DNA from: Flavobacterium difficile
Lineage (GTDB): Bacteria; Bacteroidota; Bacteroidia; Flavobacteriales; Flavobacteriaceae
NCBI RefSeq assembly: GCF_011392115.1
Contig: NZ_JAAJBT010000004.1
Coordinates: 62,001-126,000, forward strand
Direction of reading: 5' to 3'
Length of the DNA stretch: 64,000 bases
Shown here: in pieces, positions 8,186 through 16,226 of the stretch
Layout: every line of letters begins with the position of its first letter
How positions within the stretch are numbered: position 1 is the first letter of the stretch
Notes under the pieces: generated by a model
What the model was told of the DNA's origin: nothing
Database searches by the model: none
What the model saw: the letters and a program-made list of their open reading frames with translations, nothing else
Made by a program: the position numbers and the translations under genes

Positions 8186-8728
8186 ATGAATATAGGTGAT
8201 GTTGTACAAGTGCTAGATGATAATTTAGAAGGCAAAGTGATTGGTTTTAAGGAGGATAACAGAGTAATTATAGAAACTACTGATGGTTTTGAGTTAACAT
8301 ATTATCAAAAAGAAGTAATAAAAATTGCTTCAGACGCACCAAAAATTGAATTTGGGGCAAGTATTTCTAAGGTATTAGCAGAAAAAGAAATTCCAAAAAA
8401 ACCAGGTTCTGTTTTAATTAAACATAGCAAAAAAGACCCAATGGTTTTTGAAGTTGATTTGCATTTAGAAAAAATAATCACAGGAAGAAACCAAAATTTG
8501 ACTAACTTCGATAAACTGAATATCCAACTTGAAGAAGCCAAACGCGCTATGGATTTTGCCATTTCTAAGCGATATAATCGTGTGATTCTTATACATGGCG
8601 TTGGTGATGGCGTACTAAAAAGTGAACTACAATATTTACTAAAACGTTATGAAAACATAGTAATTCAAGAAGCCAGTTACGGAAAATATGGTTTAGGAGC
8701 TATGGAAGTTTACATCAAACAAAACTAA
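8186..8728 (+). CDS. KOW-like/Smr domain protein
   Basis: 180 residues from the ATG at 8186; a TTG three codons earlier is also possible. Residues about 1-45 (MNIGDVVQVLDDNLEGKVIG) form a small beta-barrel of the KOW kind. Residues about 95-180 are an Smr domain: VDLHLEKI (the D-H pair), then VILIHGVGDGVLKSELQYLL and the final GLGAMEVYIK. Smr domains are nucleases or nucleic-acid-binding modules, normally the tail of MutS2. The MutS2 in this window (55221) ends before that tail, so this protein may supply it in trans; that is inference. It is divergent from the trp operon and shares the upstream region. Confidence 0.88.
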   Translation: MNIGDVVQVLDDNLEGKVIGFKEDNRVIIETTDGFELTYYQKEVIKIASDAPKIEFGASISKVLAEKEIPKKPGSVLIKHSKKDPMVFEVDLHLEKIITGRNQNLTNFDKLNIQLEEAKRAMDFAISKRYNRVILIHGVGDGVLKSELQYLLKRYENIVIQEASYGKYGLGAMEVYIKQN

Positions 8729-8840
8729 TACAGAATTAAAGACAAAGTGGCTTAAAGAATTTAATTATATATTGAATAATATTTTTTTACTCTTTGTATA
8801 ACATATTACAAACACTATAAAAAATTTGCAAATTTGAGCC

Positions 8841-8868
8841 TTCTTGGCAAAATTAGCGTCTTTACAAC
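8841..8868 (+). repeat. Recurring 5'-flanking word before the cysteine desulfurase gene
   Basis: CTTCTTGGCAAAATTAGCG plus TCTTTACAAC ends at the ATG of 8869. It closely resembles the sense-strand sequence before hisIE (AAATTAGCGACTT, CTTCGTGGCAAA) and the word before trpA. Confidence 0.4.
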
Positions 8869-9990
8869 ATGAAAAAAATATATTTAGATAACGCTGCAAC
8901 AACGCCACTACGCCCAGAAGTTATTGCTACAATGGTTGATGTTATGCAACACGATTTTGGAAATGCTTCTTCGACACATAGTTTTGGTAGAAGTTCCAAA
9001 TCGATTTTAGAAACTTCTCGAAAAACGATTGCTAAACATTTAAATTGTTCGGCACAAGAAATTATTTTTACTGCAAATGCCACAGAAGGAACCAACTGGA
9101 TCTTGCGGGAAATGATTAAAAATAATGGAATTAAAAAAATAATTACCAGTAAAATTGAACATCATGCCACTTTGTATACCGTTTTAAACTTGCAAAAAGA
9201 ATTCGGAATTGAAGTGGATTATATCAATGTATTGTCAAATGGGAATTTAGACATATTTGATTTTGAAAGAAAATTGAATGATGAAATTCCAACTTTAGTG
9301 ACATTAATGCATGTAAACAATGAAATTGGAACGGTACTAGATTTAAAAAGAGTTTCAGGAATTTGTCAGAAATATAAAGCTATTTTTCATTGCGATACGG
9401 TACAATCTATTGGAAAGATTAAAATTGATTTACAAGAAACTCCGTTAGACTTTCTAGTAGCCAGTGCACATAAATTTCATGGTCCAAAAGGGATTGGTTT
9501 TGCATTTATCAGAAAAAACAGAATCATGCAGCCTATGTTATTTGGTGGTGAACAAGAAAAAGGGTTACGTGCTGGAACTGAAGCTATTCATCAGATTGCT
9601 GGCATGTCTAAAGCATTTGACTTATCCCATGAACATTTAGTTGAAGAAACAGAATACATATTAGAATTAAAAAAATATTGTATCGCGCAATTACAAGCAA
9701 ATTTTGAGGGAATAATTATAAATGGAGAAAATACATTTTATAACATTTTAAATGTTTTATTGCCTTTTTCAGAAGAAAAAACAGCTATGATATTATTCCA
9801 TTTAGATATGAAAGGAATTGCAGTTTCTAGAGGAAGTGCTTGTCAGAGCGGAAGTGTAAAACCTTCACATGTTTTGGCTGAATTTCTATCAGAAGAAAAT
9901 AGCAAAAAACCTTCATTGAGAATTTCTTTTAGTCATTATAACACGAAAGAAGAAATTGATTTTTTTATAGAAAGTTTAAAAACCATATAA
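8869..9990 (+). CDS. Cysteine desulfurase family aminotransferase (NifS/IscS-like)
   Basis: 373 residues, a class V aminotransferase. MKKIYLDNAATTPLRPEV and FGNASSTHSFGR open the PLP fold, the PLP lysine is Lys202 in SAHKFHGPKG, and the persulfide-forming cysteine is Cys325 in SRGSACQSG. Such enzymes mobilise sulfur from cysteine for Fe-S clusters or tRNA thiolation. The SACQSG loop type resembles the IscS/NifS group rather than SufS. It stands alone with no iscU or other Fe-S assembly gene beside it, so the acceptor is unknown. A strong terminator follows. Confidence 0.92.
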   Translation: MKKIYLDNAATTPLRPEVIATMVDVMQHDFGNASSTHSFGRSSKSILETSRKTIAKHLNCSAQEIIFTANATEGTNWILREMIKNNGIKKIITSKIEHHATLYTVLNLQKEFGIEVDYINVLSNGNLDIFDFERKLNDEIPTLVTLMHVNNEIGTVLDLKRVSGICQKYKAIFHCDTVQSIGKIKIDLQETPLDFLVASAHKFHGPKGIGFAFIRKNRIMQPMLFGGEQEKGLRAGTEAIHQIAGMSKAFDLSHEHLVEETEYILELKKYCIAQLQANFEGIIINGENTFYNILNVLLPFSEEKTAMILFHLDMKGIAVSRGSACQSGSVKPSHVLAEFLSEENSKKPSLRISFSHYNTKEEIDFFIESLKTI

Positions 9991-10023
9991 AAAAAAGCCA
10001 TTCTTTACGAATGGCTTTTTTTA
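9991..10023. terminator. Bidirectional intrinsic terminator
   Basis: An 8-bp stem AGCCATTC (9996-10003)/GAATGGCT (10009-10016) with loop TTTAC, flanked by A and T runs, lies between the convergent cysteine desulfurase and DUF2911 genes and can serve both strands. Confidence 0.92.
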
Positions 10024-10039
10024 TAACGTAAGTTTTGAA

Positions 10040-10885
10040 TTATTTTTTAGACCACAATTCAATACTTTCTTTATTTTGTTTGATGTATTCTTCATTTTTT
10101 TCAGCAGTTGCACCAGCTAAAGATAATTTTGCCGTTTCAATGGCTCCTTTTTTATCCCCTAATTTAAACTGAATTAAAGATTTTAATCTGTAATACCAAA
10201 ACGGAACTTTATCTCCTGATAGTGCAATACCTTGATTGATCCAGATTAAAGCTTTATTTAAATCTGTATTCGATTGATAATAATATTGCGAACAAGTATA
10301 GTATTCTTTTGCAGAAGGACCATCCATAGTGTCTTCAATTGTTTTTAATACAATTTTCTGAGTAGGTACATCAATTTTAATTGACACTATTGTTTTTTCC
10401 CATGATAACTCTAAATTAGCAGATTCTGTAGTCACATTATTGAAGGAAATCGTAAATGTTTCTACCAATCTGTTTAAACTTTCTGGCTTTGCAGAAGTTT
10501 TTAAAGCAACTTTTTCTTCATTCCATTCTTCTGGTAAACCCCAATTTCCTGTTTCTTTATAAAAAATAATATCCCAAGAGTCCGCTTTCGGAGTAGTGTA
10601 TAAAGCATAAGTTCCTTGTGCTAATGGTTTGCCATCAATCATTACATCTTGTGAAAAAGTAATCGTAGTATTCTCATTCGCACCTGTTCTCCAGTTTTTC
10701 CCATAAGGTACTAATTCTCCATACACAGTTCTACCTTTCGCACTTGGTCTGTGATAATCTACAGCAATTTTTGTTAATCCAACTGTTTGATCTACTTTGG
10801 AAATTGGACTGGCTTGTGGCATAGTAATTTGTGCTCCAGAAAATCCAGTAACTAAAAGTAAACTTAAAGCAATAATTTTTTTCAT
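10040..10885 (-). CDS. DUF2911 domain protein, exported
   Basis: 281 residues. It has a signal peptide (MKKIIALSLLLVTGFSGAQ), then a DUF2911 domain over about residues 20-170, recognisable from YHRPSAKGRTVYGELVPYG, WRTGANENTTITF and GTYALYTTP. The C-terminal 90 residues (YYTCSQYYYQSN, ALIWINQGIALSG) are helical and TPR-like. The family is common in Bacteroidetes, probably periplasmic, and of unknown function. No neighbour gives a clue; it is convergent with the cysteine desulfurase gene. Confidence 0.88.
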   Translation of the reverse strand: MKKIIALSLLLVTGFSGAQITMPQASPISKVDQTVGLTKIAVDYHRPSAKGRTVYGELVPYGKNWRTGANENTTITFSQDVMIDGKPLAQGTYALYTTPKADSWDIIFYKETGNWGLPEEWNEEKVALKTSAKPESLNRLVETFTISFNNVTTESANLELSWEKTIVSIKIDVPTQKIVLKTIEDTMDGPSAKEYYTCSQYYYQSNTDLNKALIWINQGIALSGDKVPFWYYRLKSLIQFKLGDKKGAIETAKLSLAGATAEKNEEYIKQNKESIELWSKK

Positions 10886-10994
10886 AATACATTTATTTTT
10901 TTGCTAAATTAATCTAATTTCTTAAATTTAAAAGTTAATAAAAATATAAATTAAAATTTTTGTTTAATTATTTATTTAAAACATTAAACAATCG

Positions 10995-11002
10995 TATATT
11001 TG
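10995..11002 (+). promoter_or_regulatory. Candidate -7 element (TATATTTG) for the SRPBCC-photolyase operon
   Basis: TATATTTG fits TAnnTTTG and lies 21 bases before the ATG at 11024. No TTTG lies at the proper distance upstream, so support is partial. Confidence 0.5.
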
Positions 11003-11023
11003 CGACTCAACAAAAAATGAGCT

Positions 11024-11488
11024 ATGAAAATATACAGATTAGAAGCCAAACTCAATTTGCCAATTACCAAAGAACAGGCATGGGAATTTTTATCAAATCC
11101 AAAAAATTTGAAAACCATTACGCCGCAGCACATGAGTTTTGATATTTTGAGTGGTGCAGATCGACCAATTTATGCCGGACAAATCATACAATATTTAGTG
11201 ACACCTTTATTAGGAATCAAAACCAAGTGGGTTTCAGAAATTACTCATGTTGAAAAAGGGGAATATTTTGTAGATGTACAACTTTACGGGCCTTATGCTT
11301 TATGGCATCACAAACATTTTATCAAAGAAATTCCTGGTGGTGTAGAAATGGAAGATATTATAGATTACAAAGTGCCATTAGGAATATTAGGACAATTGGT
11401 TCATCCTTTTCTGGTAAAACCAAAATTAAATGAGATATTTGAATACAGAAGAAAAAAATTAGTTGAACTTTTTGGAGAATTAAAATAA
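11024..11488 (+). CDS. SRPBCC family protein
   Basis: 154 residues. The pattern MKIYRLEAKLNLPITKEQAWEFLSNPKNL followed by alternating strands and a C-terminal helix (PKLNEIFEYRRKKLVELFG) is that of the START/SRPBCC ligand-binding fold of the COG4276 type. The ligand is unknown. It ends one base before the photolyase start, so the two are surely co-transcribed; the same pairing is common in other bacteria and suggests a role alongside light-dependent repair or flavin or pigment handling, which remains inference. Confidence 0.85.
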   Translation: MKIYRLEAKLNLPITKEQAWEFLSNPKNLKTITPQHMSFDILSGADRPIYAGQIIQYLVTPLLGIKTKWVSEITHVEKGEYFVDVQLYGPYALWHHKHFIKEIPGGVEMEDIIDYKVPLGILGQLVHPFLVKPKLNEIFEYRRKKLVELFGELK

Positions 11489-11489
11489 A

Positions 11490-12779
11490 ATGACAGTTTT
11501 TTGGTTTAGAAGAGATTTACGTTTAGAAGATAATACCGCTTTGTTTCATGCCTTAAATGAAAACGAAAGCGTTTTACCAATATTTATTTTTGATGCATCT
11601 ATTCTTGAGCATCTAGATAAAAATGATGCTAGAGTAACTTTTATTCATGAGCAATTAGAGCTTATGAATACGGAATTAGCGAAATACAATACGTCTCTTG
11701 CTGTTTTTTATGGACAACCTCTTGAAATATTCGAAAAATTAATTGCGGAAAACTCCATAAAATCAGTCTATACCAATCACGATTACGAGCCTTATGCAAG
11801 AAAAAGAGATTTAACCTTGTATGAAGTATTCAAAAATAACAATATCGATTTTAAAACTTGTAAAGATCAAGTTATCTTTGAAAAATCTGAGATAACTAAA
11901 GATGATGGTTCTCCTTATGTGGTTTATACACCCTATTCTAACAAGTGGAAAGCTAAATTGAAAGAAATAGAATTGGTAAATTACCCATCGGAAACGTTAT
12001 TGTCTAAAATTATTTCTCACTCCTACCCTTTTTTAAACTTGCAAGATATAGGTTTTGAAAAAACAACCATTCCCTTGCCAGTCTACAATATTTCGGAAAA
12101 ATTAGTCTCAGAATACGAAGCCACAAGAAATTTTCCAGCGCTCAAAAATGGAACTTCATTAATTGGAATTCATTTGCGATTTGGAACTATAAGCATTCGT
12201 AAATTGGTACAATATGCTGTAAAATTTCAAAATGAAACGTATTTAAAAGAATTAATTTGGAGAGAATTTTTTATGCAAATTTTATGGCATTTTCCACACA
12301 CCAAATCACAAAGTTTTAAACCAAAATACGATGAAATAAAATGGGTGAACAATGAAACACTGTTTCAAAAATGGTGTAAAGGTAAAACAGGTTATCCGAT
12401 GGTTGATGCTGGTATGAGAGAATTAAATGCAACCGGACACATGCACAATCGTGTAAGAATGGTTGTAGCAAGCTTTTTATGCAAACACTTATTAATAGAT
12501 TGGCGTTGGGGAGAAGCTTATTTTGCCTCTAAATTATTAGATTATGAACAAGCAAGTAATGTGGGTAACTGGCAATGGGCAGCTGGTTCTGGTGTAGACG
12601 CCGCACCTTATTTTCGAATCTTCAATCCGACCGAACAAATTAAAAAATTCGATAAAGAACTAAAATATATCAAAAAATGGATTCCAGAATTAGAAACGCT
12701 CCATTATCCAAATCCAATTGTAGAGCATAAAGAGGCTCGAGAAAAATGTTTACTTGTATACAAAGAAGCTGTCGGTTAA
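11490..12779 (+). CDS. Deoxyribodipyrimidine photolyase / cryptochrome family
   Basis: 429 residues. The N-terminal photolyase domain (TVFWFRRDLRLEDNTALFHAL) is followed by the helical FAD-binding domain with LIWREFFMQILWHFP, GYPMVDAGMRELNATGHMHNRVRM, DWRWGEAYFASKLLDYE and NWQWAAGSGVDAAPYFRIFNP. Asn357, four residues before Trp361, corresponds to the Asn that contacts flavin N5 in CPD photolyases; plant cryptochromes have Asp there. That favours DNA repair over signalling. It repairs UV-induced pyrimidine dimers using blue light. It is the second gene after SRPBCC and converges on a HAD gene with one base between the stops. Confidence 0.93.
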   Translation: MTVFWFRRDLRLEDNTALFHALNENESVLPIFIFDASILEHLDKNDARVTFIHEQLELMNTELAKYNTSLAVFYGQPLEIFEKLIAENSIKSVYTNHDYEPYARKRDLTLYEVFKNNNIDFKTCKDQVIFEKSEITKDDGSPYVVYTPYSNKWKAKLKEIELVNYPSETLLSKIISHSYPFLNLQDIGFEKTTIPLPVYNISEKLVSEYEATRNFPALKNGTSLIGIHLRFGTISIRKLVQYAVKFQNETYLKELIWREFFMQILWHFPHTKSQSFKPKYDEIKWVNNETLFQKWCKGKTGYPMVDAGMRELNATGHMHNRVRMVVASFLCKHLLIDWRWGEAYFASKLLDYEQASNVGNWQWAAGSGVDAAPYFRIFNPTEQIKKFDKELKYIKKWIPELETLHYPNPIVEHKEAREKCLLVYKEAVG

Positions 12780-12780
12780 A

Positions 12781-13431
12781 TTATTTTAAAATATTCTCTA
12801 TATCTAATTCCTCAAATCTGTCAATTACAATATTGGCTAAACTATAGTCTTGTTTGTGTGAATTAACACTTTTATATCCTACACAAAAAACACCAGAGGC
12901 ATGAGCGGCTTTTATGCCGTTTGTGCTATCTTCAATAATAATACAATGTTCTTTTGGCGTATTTGATAACCTTACGGCTTCATTAAAAATAGCCGGATTG
13001 GGTTTCGATTGTGGAAAATCTTCACCAGAAATTACATGAGAAAAATATTGATGCAAATTAAATCGGTTGAAAATTCTTTCTATTGTCACTTTAGAAGCTG
13101 AAGATGCTAAAACCATTTGAATGTTTTTTTGATGTAGTTTTTTCATTAAATCTTCTACGCCATCTAATAAAAATAAATCTTCTTTGGTATCGAAAGCTTC
13201 GTTAAATAGAGTTCTTTTCCTTTGTACTAAAACTTCAGTATCTGTTATAATTCCGAAATGATCCTTAATTTTTTGAAAAACATTTTTTGTGGAATTACCT
13301 GTAAAAGAGGCAAACATTTCTTCAGAAACTTCAATGTTTAACTCTTCAAAATGCTTAAAATAGGCATAATGGTGCACAGGTTCTGTGTCAACAATAACAC
13401 CATCCATATCGAAAATAACGGTTTGTAACAT
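12781..13431 (-). CDS. HAD superfamily phosphatase, beta-phosphoglucomutase-like
   Basis: 216 residues. The motif order of a subclass I HAD enzyme is intact: DMDGVIVDTEP (nucleophile and acid Asp, residues 8 and 10), a cap domain, LASSAS (motif II), the motif III lysine in SKPNPAIF, and IIEDSTNGIKAA (motif IV). The second Asp of motif I and the E/D-rich cap resemble beta-phosphoglucomutase and sugar-phosphate phosphatases. The substrate cannot be decided. Its stop lies one base from that of the photolyase gene, with no terminator between. Confidence 0.88.
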   Translation of the reverse strand: MLQTVIFDMDGVIVDTEPVHHYAYFKHFEELNIEVSEEMFASFTGNSTKNVFQKIKDHFGIITDTEVLVQRKRTLFNEAFDTKEDLFLLDGVEDLMKKLHQKNIQMVLASSASKVTIERIFNRFNLHQYFSHVISGEDFPQSKPNPAIFNEAVRLSNTPKEHCIIIEDSTNGIKAAHASGVFCVGYKSVNSHKQDYSLANIVIDRFEELDIENILK

Positions 13432-13517
13432 AATATTTTTTTGCGAAAATAAATAATTTAAGTCGTAATTAAACCTTTTTACATAACTTTAGTCAAATAA
13501 TAAAATACATTGTAATT

Positions 13518-14060
13518 TTGCAAGAAGAAAAACTTTTTATAGAATCTTTAATACATCCAGAAACGCAAAATAGCGCGTTTAAGCAATTGGTACAACAGTA
13601 TCAGAAACCTTTGTATTTTCATATTAGAAACATTGTTTTAAATCATGATGATGCCGACGATGTGCTACAAAATACGTTCATTAAAGTATTTTCAAACATT
13701 AAAAATTTTAAAGGTGAAAGCAAATTGTATTCTTGGATGTATCGAATTGCAACGAACGAATCGTTAACTTTTATTGAGCAACGAGCTAAAAAACAAGGGA
13801 TTTCTAATGAAGAAGTTCAGCAAAAAGCGATTATGAATTTAGAAGCAGATGTTTATTTTGAAGGAAATGAAATGCAACTAAAATTACAAAAAGCGATTGC
13901 AACTTTACCTGAAAAACAACAACTTGTCTTTAAAATGAAGTATTTTGAAGAAATGAAATACGAAAACATGAGTGAGATTTTAGACACCTCAGTTGGTGGA
14001 TTGAAAGCGAATTACCATCATGCCGTTAAAAAAATTGAAGAATATTTAAAAAACAATTAA
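13518..14060 (+). CDS. ECF-type RNA polymerase sigma factor
   Basis: 180 residues, starting with TTG at 13518; there is no earlier ATG that keeps the family N-terminus. Region 2 is clear in HDDADDVLQNTFIKVFSNI and YSWMYRIATNESLTFI. Region 4 is ATLPEKQQLVFKMKYFEEMKYENMSEILDTSVGGLKANYHHAVKKIEEYL, a typical helix-turn-helix. It heads a three-gene cassette with a membrane protein and a Spy/CpxP-like secreted protein, an arrangement that suggests an envelope-stress regulon. A near-consensus -7 (TAACTTTA, 13484-13491) precedes it. Confidence 0.93.
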   Translation: MQEEKLFIESLIHPETQNSAFKQLVQQYQKPLYFHIRNIVLNHDDADDVLQNTFIKVFSNIKNFKGESKLYSWMYRIATNESLTFIEQRAKKQGISNEEVQQKAIMNLEADVYFEGNEMQLKLQKAIATLPEKQQLVFKMKYFEEMKYENMSEILDTSVGGLKANYHHAVKKIEEYLKNN

Positions 14061-14090
14061 ACCTTTTACAAAATATAAGGTCTTATAAAT

Positions 14091-14543
14091 ATGAAAACAG
14101 AATTAGAAAATAGTAAAATTAAAACGGGTTTTTCTACTCCAACGGACTATTTTGATACTTTATCAGATAGACTCATTGAGAAATTAGATGGAGAATTGCA
14201 TCTTGAATTTTTGCCGAAAACATCAGGTTTTGTAGTGCCAGAAAATTACTTTGCTAAAAATGAGACTAAAATTTTACAAAACAGCACTACAACAAAAGTA
14301 ATCCGTTTAAAATCTTCTGTTTATAAAGTTACTTCTATTGCAGCAGTTTTATTACTAACAATTGTTTCACCAATATTATATAATTCAATTGAATCTAAAA
14401 ATAATGAATTGGCCGAAATAAGTTATCTAGAAATGCATGCAGAAGAATTAAGTATCTATGAAGTAGGTTCGATGTTAGACAATGAAGATTTATCTGAATT
14501 AGAAAATGAATTGATTTATAATGATTTAAGTGCAATCAATTAA
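14091..14543 (+). CDS. Putative membrane anti-sigma partner
   Basis: 150 residues with one membrane segment near residues 85-103 (VTSIAAVLLLTIVSPILYN). The N-terminal half faces the cytoplasm and carries two copies of a TPTDYF/VPENYF motif (TGFSTPTDYFDTL and SGFVVPENYFAKN). The C-terminal tail is acidic (MLDNEDLSELENEL). It follows the sigma gene by 30 bases. No zinc-binding anti-sigma motif is visible, so the anti-sigma role is inferred from position and topology only. Confidence 0.7.
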   Translation: MKTELENSKIKTGFSTPTDYFDTLSDRLIEKLDGELHLEFLPKTSGFVVPENYFAKNETKILQNSTTTKVIRLKSSVYKVTSIAAVLLLTIVSPILYNSIESKNNELAEISYLEMHAEELSIYEVGSMLDNEDLSELENELIYNDLSAIN

Positions 14544-14567
14544 AGTAAAACAAAAAATAAATATCTC

Positions 14568-15020
14568 ATGAAAAATAAAATTACTTATATCCTTCTTTTT
14601 TTACTTTCCATTCATTTAGGTTGGGGGCAACAAAATGATGCTAGAAAAGAACAAATCAAATCTTTAAAAATAGCGTTTCTTTCTCAAAAGCTTGCTCTTA
14701 CCTCTGATGAAGCAGAAAAATTTTGGCCTATTTACAACAAATATGATGAGAAAATAATGGTGCTAAAAGAAGCTCAAATGAAGTTACGTCTTCAAAAACG
14801 TATTGGTACAGATGAAGAAGCTTTGAAGAAAATTGAAGAAGCAGAAGAAAAAGAAGCCGAAGTTATGGCACTTAAAAAGAAAATGAGAGCAGAATTAATT
14901 CCGGTAATTTCAGCTGAAAAAGTTTTAAAGTTAGAACGATTAGAGCAAGAATTCCACAGAAAATTATTGGAAAAATTAAAAGACAGAAGAGGCAATCGTC
15001 CACCTCCGAGAAGAAGATAA
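14568..15020 (+). CDS. Spy/CpxP-like secreted protein, third gene of the sigma cassette
   Basis: 150 residues: a signal peptide (MKNKITYILLFLLSIHLGWGQ), then a strongly helical, charged body (DEAEKFWPIYNKYDEKI, EEALKKIEEAEEKEAEVMALKKKM, ISAEKVLKLERLEQEFHRKLLEKL) and a basic Pro/Arg tail (RRGNRPPPRRR). The LTSDEAEKFWPIYNKY helix resembles Spy/CpxP-type proteins that many flavobacteria encode beside an ECF sigma factor. A periplasmic sensing or chaperone role is plausible but unproven. A terminator follows. Confidence 0.78.
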   Translation: MKNKITYILLFLLSIHLGWGQQNDARKEQIKSLKIAFLSQKLALTSDEAEKFWPIYNKYDEKIMVLKEAQMKLRLQKRIGTDEEALKKIEEAEEKEAEVMALKKKMRAELIPVISAEKVLKLERLEQEFHRKLLEKLKDRRGNRPPPRRR

Positions 15021-15072
15021 TACTCCAATCGATGCAAGAAAGTTAATTAGTTAGTGACTTTTGAACCTAATT

Positions 15073-15099
15073 TAAGCCATTTTTTAATGGCTTATTTTT
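15073..15099. terminator. Terminator after the sigma cassette, overlapping the opposing gene's stop
   Basis: A 9-bp stem TAAGCCATT/AATGGCTTA around a T4 loop is followed by a T-rich stretch on the plus strand. The TAA of the convergent gene at 15084 lies in the loop and 3' arm, so the hairpin overlaps the last codons of that gene. Confidence 0.8.
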
Positions 15100-16115
15100 A
15101 TTTTGGTGACTTTGTTTTTTCCAGCTAAAATTAAAAGCTCTTTTGAGGCAAATCGAAGGGTATAAAAATCGGAATCATTTAATAATTTAGTCCAGTTCCT
15201 ACCACCATTTTTCGAGTAAAAAACACCGTTTGGTCCGCAACTAAAAACAGTTTTACCTTTATTATCAGGCGAATATTGAACACAACTCGCATATCCAAAT
15301 GCTTTGTTTTGGGCTACTAACTTCCATGTTTTTCCACCATTTTTAGTGATGGCTTTATTGTTCGAATTGTCTTTTTGATTTTCATAATTCCCACCCACAA
15401 TAATTCCTTTTTTCTGGTTATAAAAATCCATTGAAAATGCGCCTGTCATGGCTTCACCCTGAACAATAGGTGTGTCATATACTTGCCATGATGTACATTT
15501 ATCTATACTTTTAAATAACCTCGATTTTTTTCCTCCTGATATCATAAAAATCGCATCACCAATAATTTTAACGTTAGTGTCGCTAGCTGCAAAAGCAGCT
15601 TCTCCCTCAAATGTTTGCGGCAAACTATCACATGGTATTTTATGCCACTTTTCTTTGTTCGATTTTCTAATTAAAACAGACAAACAATTTTCGGTAGGAT
15701 CGCCAACAATAATTCCTAAATCTCCAGAGATATGCATGCTGTCGTAAAACACTTTTTCTCCTTCTTCGGTATAGATTAAACTTGGCAAATAATCTGCATT
15801 TAACATTTTTATTTGATAGATTTTTGCAGGTGAGCCAGCATTTAAAAAGTAAATGGAACCGTCAACACCAATACTTCTAAAATCTGTTTTGTTTTTTTGC
15901 AAAGTAATAATTTTGGTTTCTGATGGTTTGTCAAAATTAACAAATCCAACTTTTGAATTTGTGCCACCAAACCAAACGCCTCCATTCATTGGTGAAATGG
16001 CTCGAATTGAAATAGAATCTAACAGGATATCTTTTCGTTCAACAATTTTATAAGTTGACTTACATGAAATAATTACAAAGGAAAAAAGAAATAGAAAAAC
16101 TCTCATAAACGCCAT
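15084..16115 (-). CDS. BNR/YCF48-like repeat lipoprotein
   Basis: 343 residues; a second in-frame ATG at 16106 (MRVFLFLFSF) gives an equally good start. FVIISC near residue 18 is a lipobox, so it is probably a lipoprotein. Several repeats of the BNR/sialidase or HCF136 type form a predicted beta-propeller: GGVWFGGTNSKVGFV, AITKNGGKTWKLVAQ, GVFYSKNGGRNWTKLL. Such proteins are often annotated as oxidoreductases without evidence. I see no enzyme motif and make no functional claim. Confidence 0.75.
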   Translation of the reverse strand: MAFMRVFLFLFSFVIISCKSTYKIVERKDILLDSISIRAISPMNGGVWFGGTNSKVGFVNFDKPSETKIITLQKNKTDFRSIGVDGSIYFLNAGSPAKIYQIKMLNADYLPSLIYTEEGEKVFYDSMHISGDLGIIVGDPTENCLSVLIRKSNKEKWHKIPCDSLPQTFEGEAAFAASDTNVKIIGDAIFMISGGKKSRLFKSIDKCTSWQVYDTPIVQGEAMTGAFSMDFYNQKKGIIVGGNYENQKDNSNNKAITKNGGKTWKLVAQNKAFGYASCVQYSPDNKGKTVFSCGPNGVFYSKNGGRNWTKLLNDSDFYTLRFASKELLILAGKNKVTKIKISH

Positions 16116-16226
16116 ATTTATAGCTAATGTACAATAATAATTGAGACTTCAAATTCTCCAATACTAATTTTTGGCATAATAATTGGTTTTATAATTAAAA
16201 ATAATAATAACCTAAAACTTAATAGT

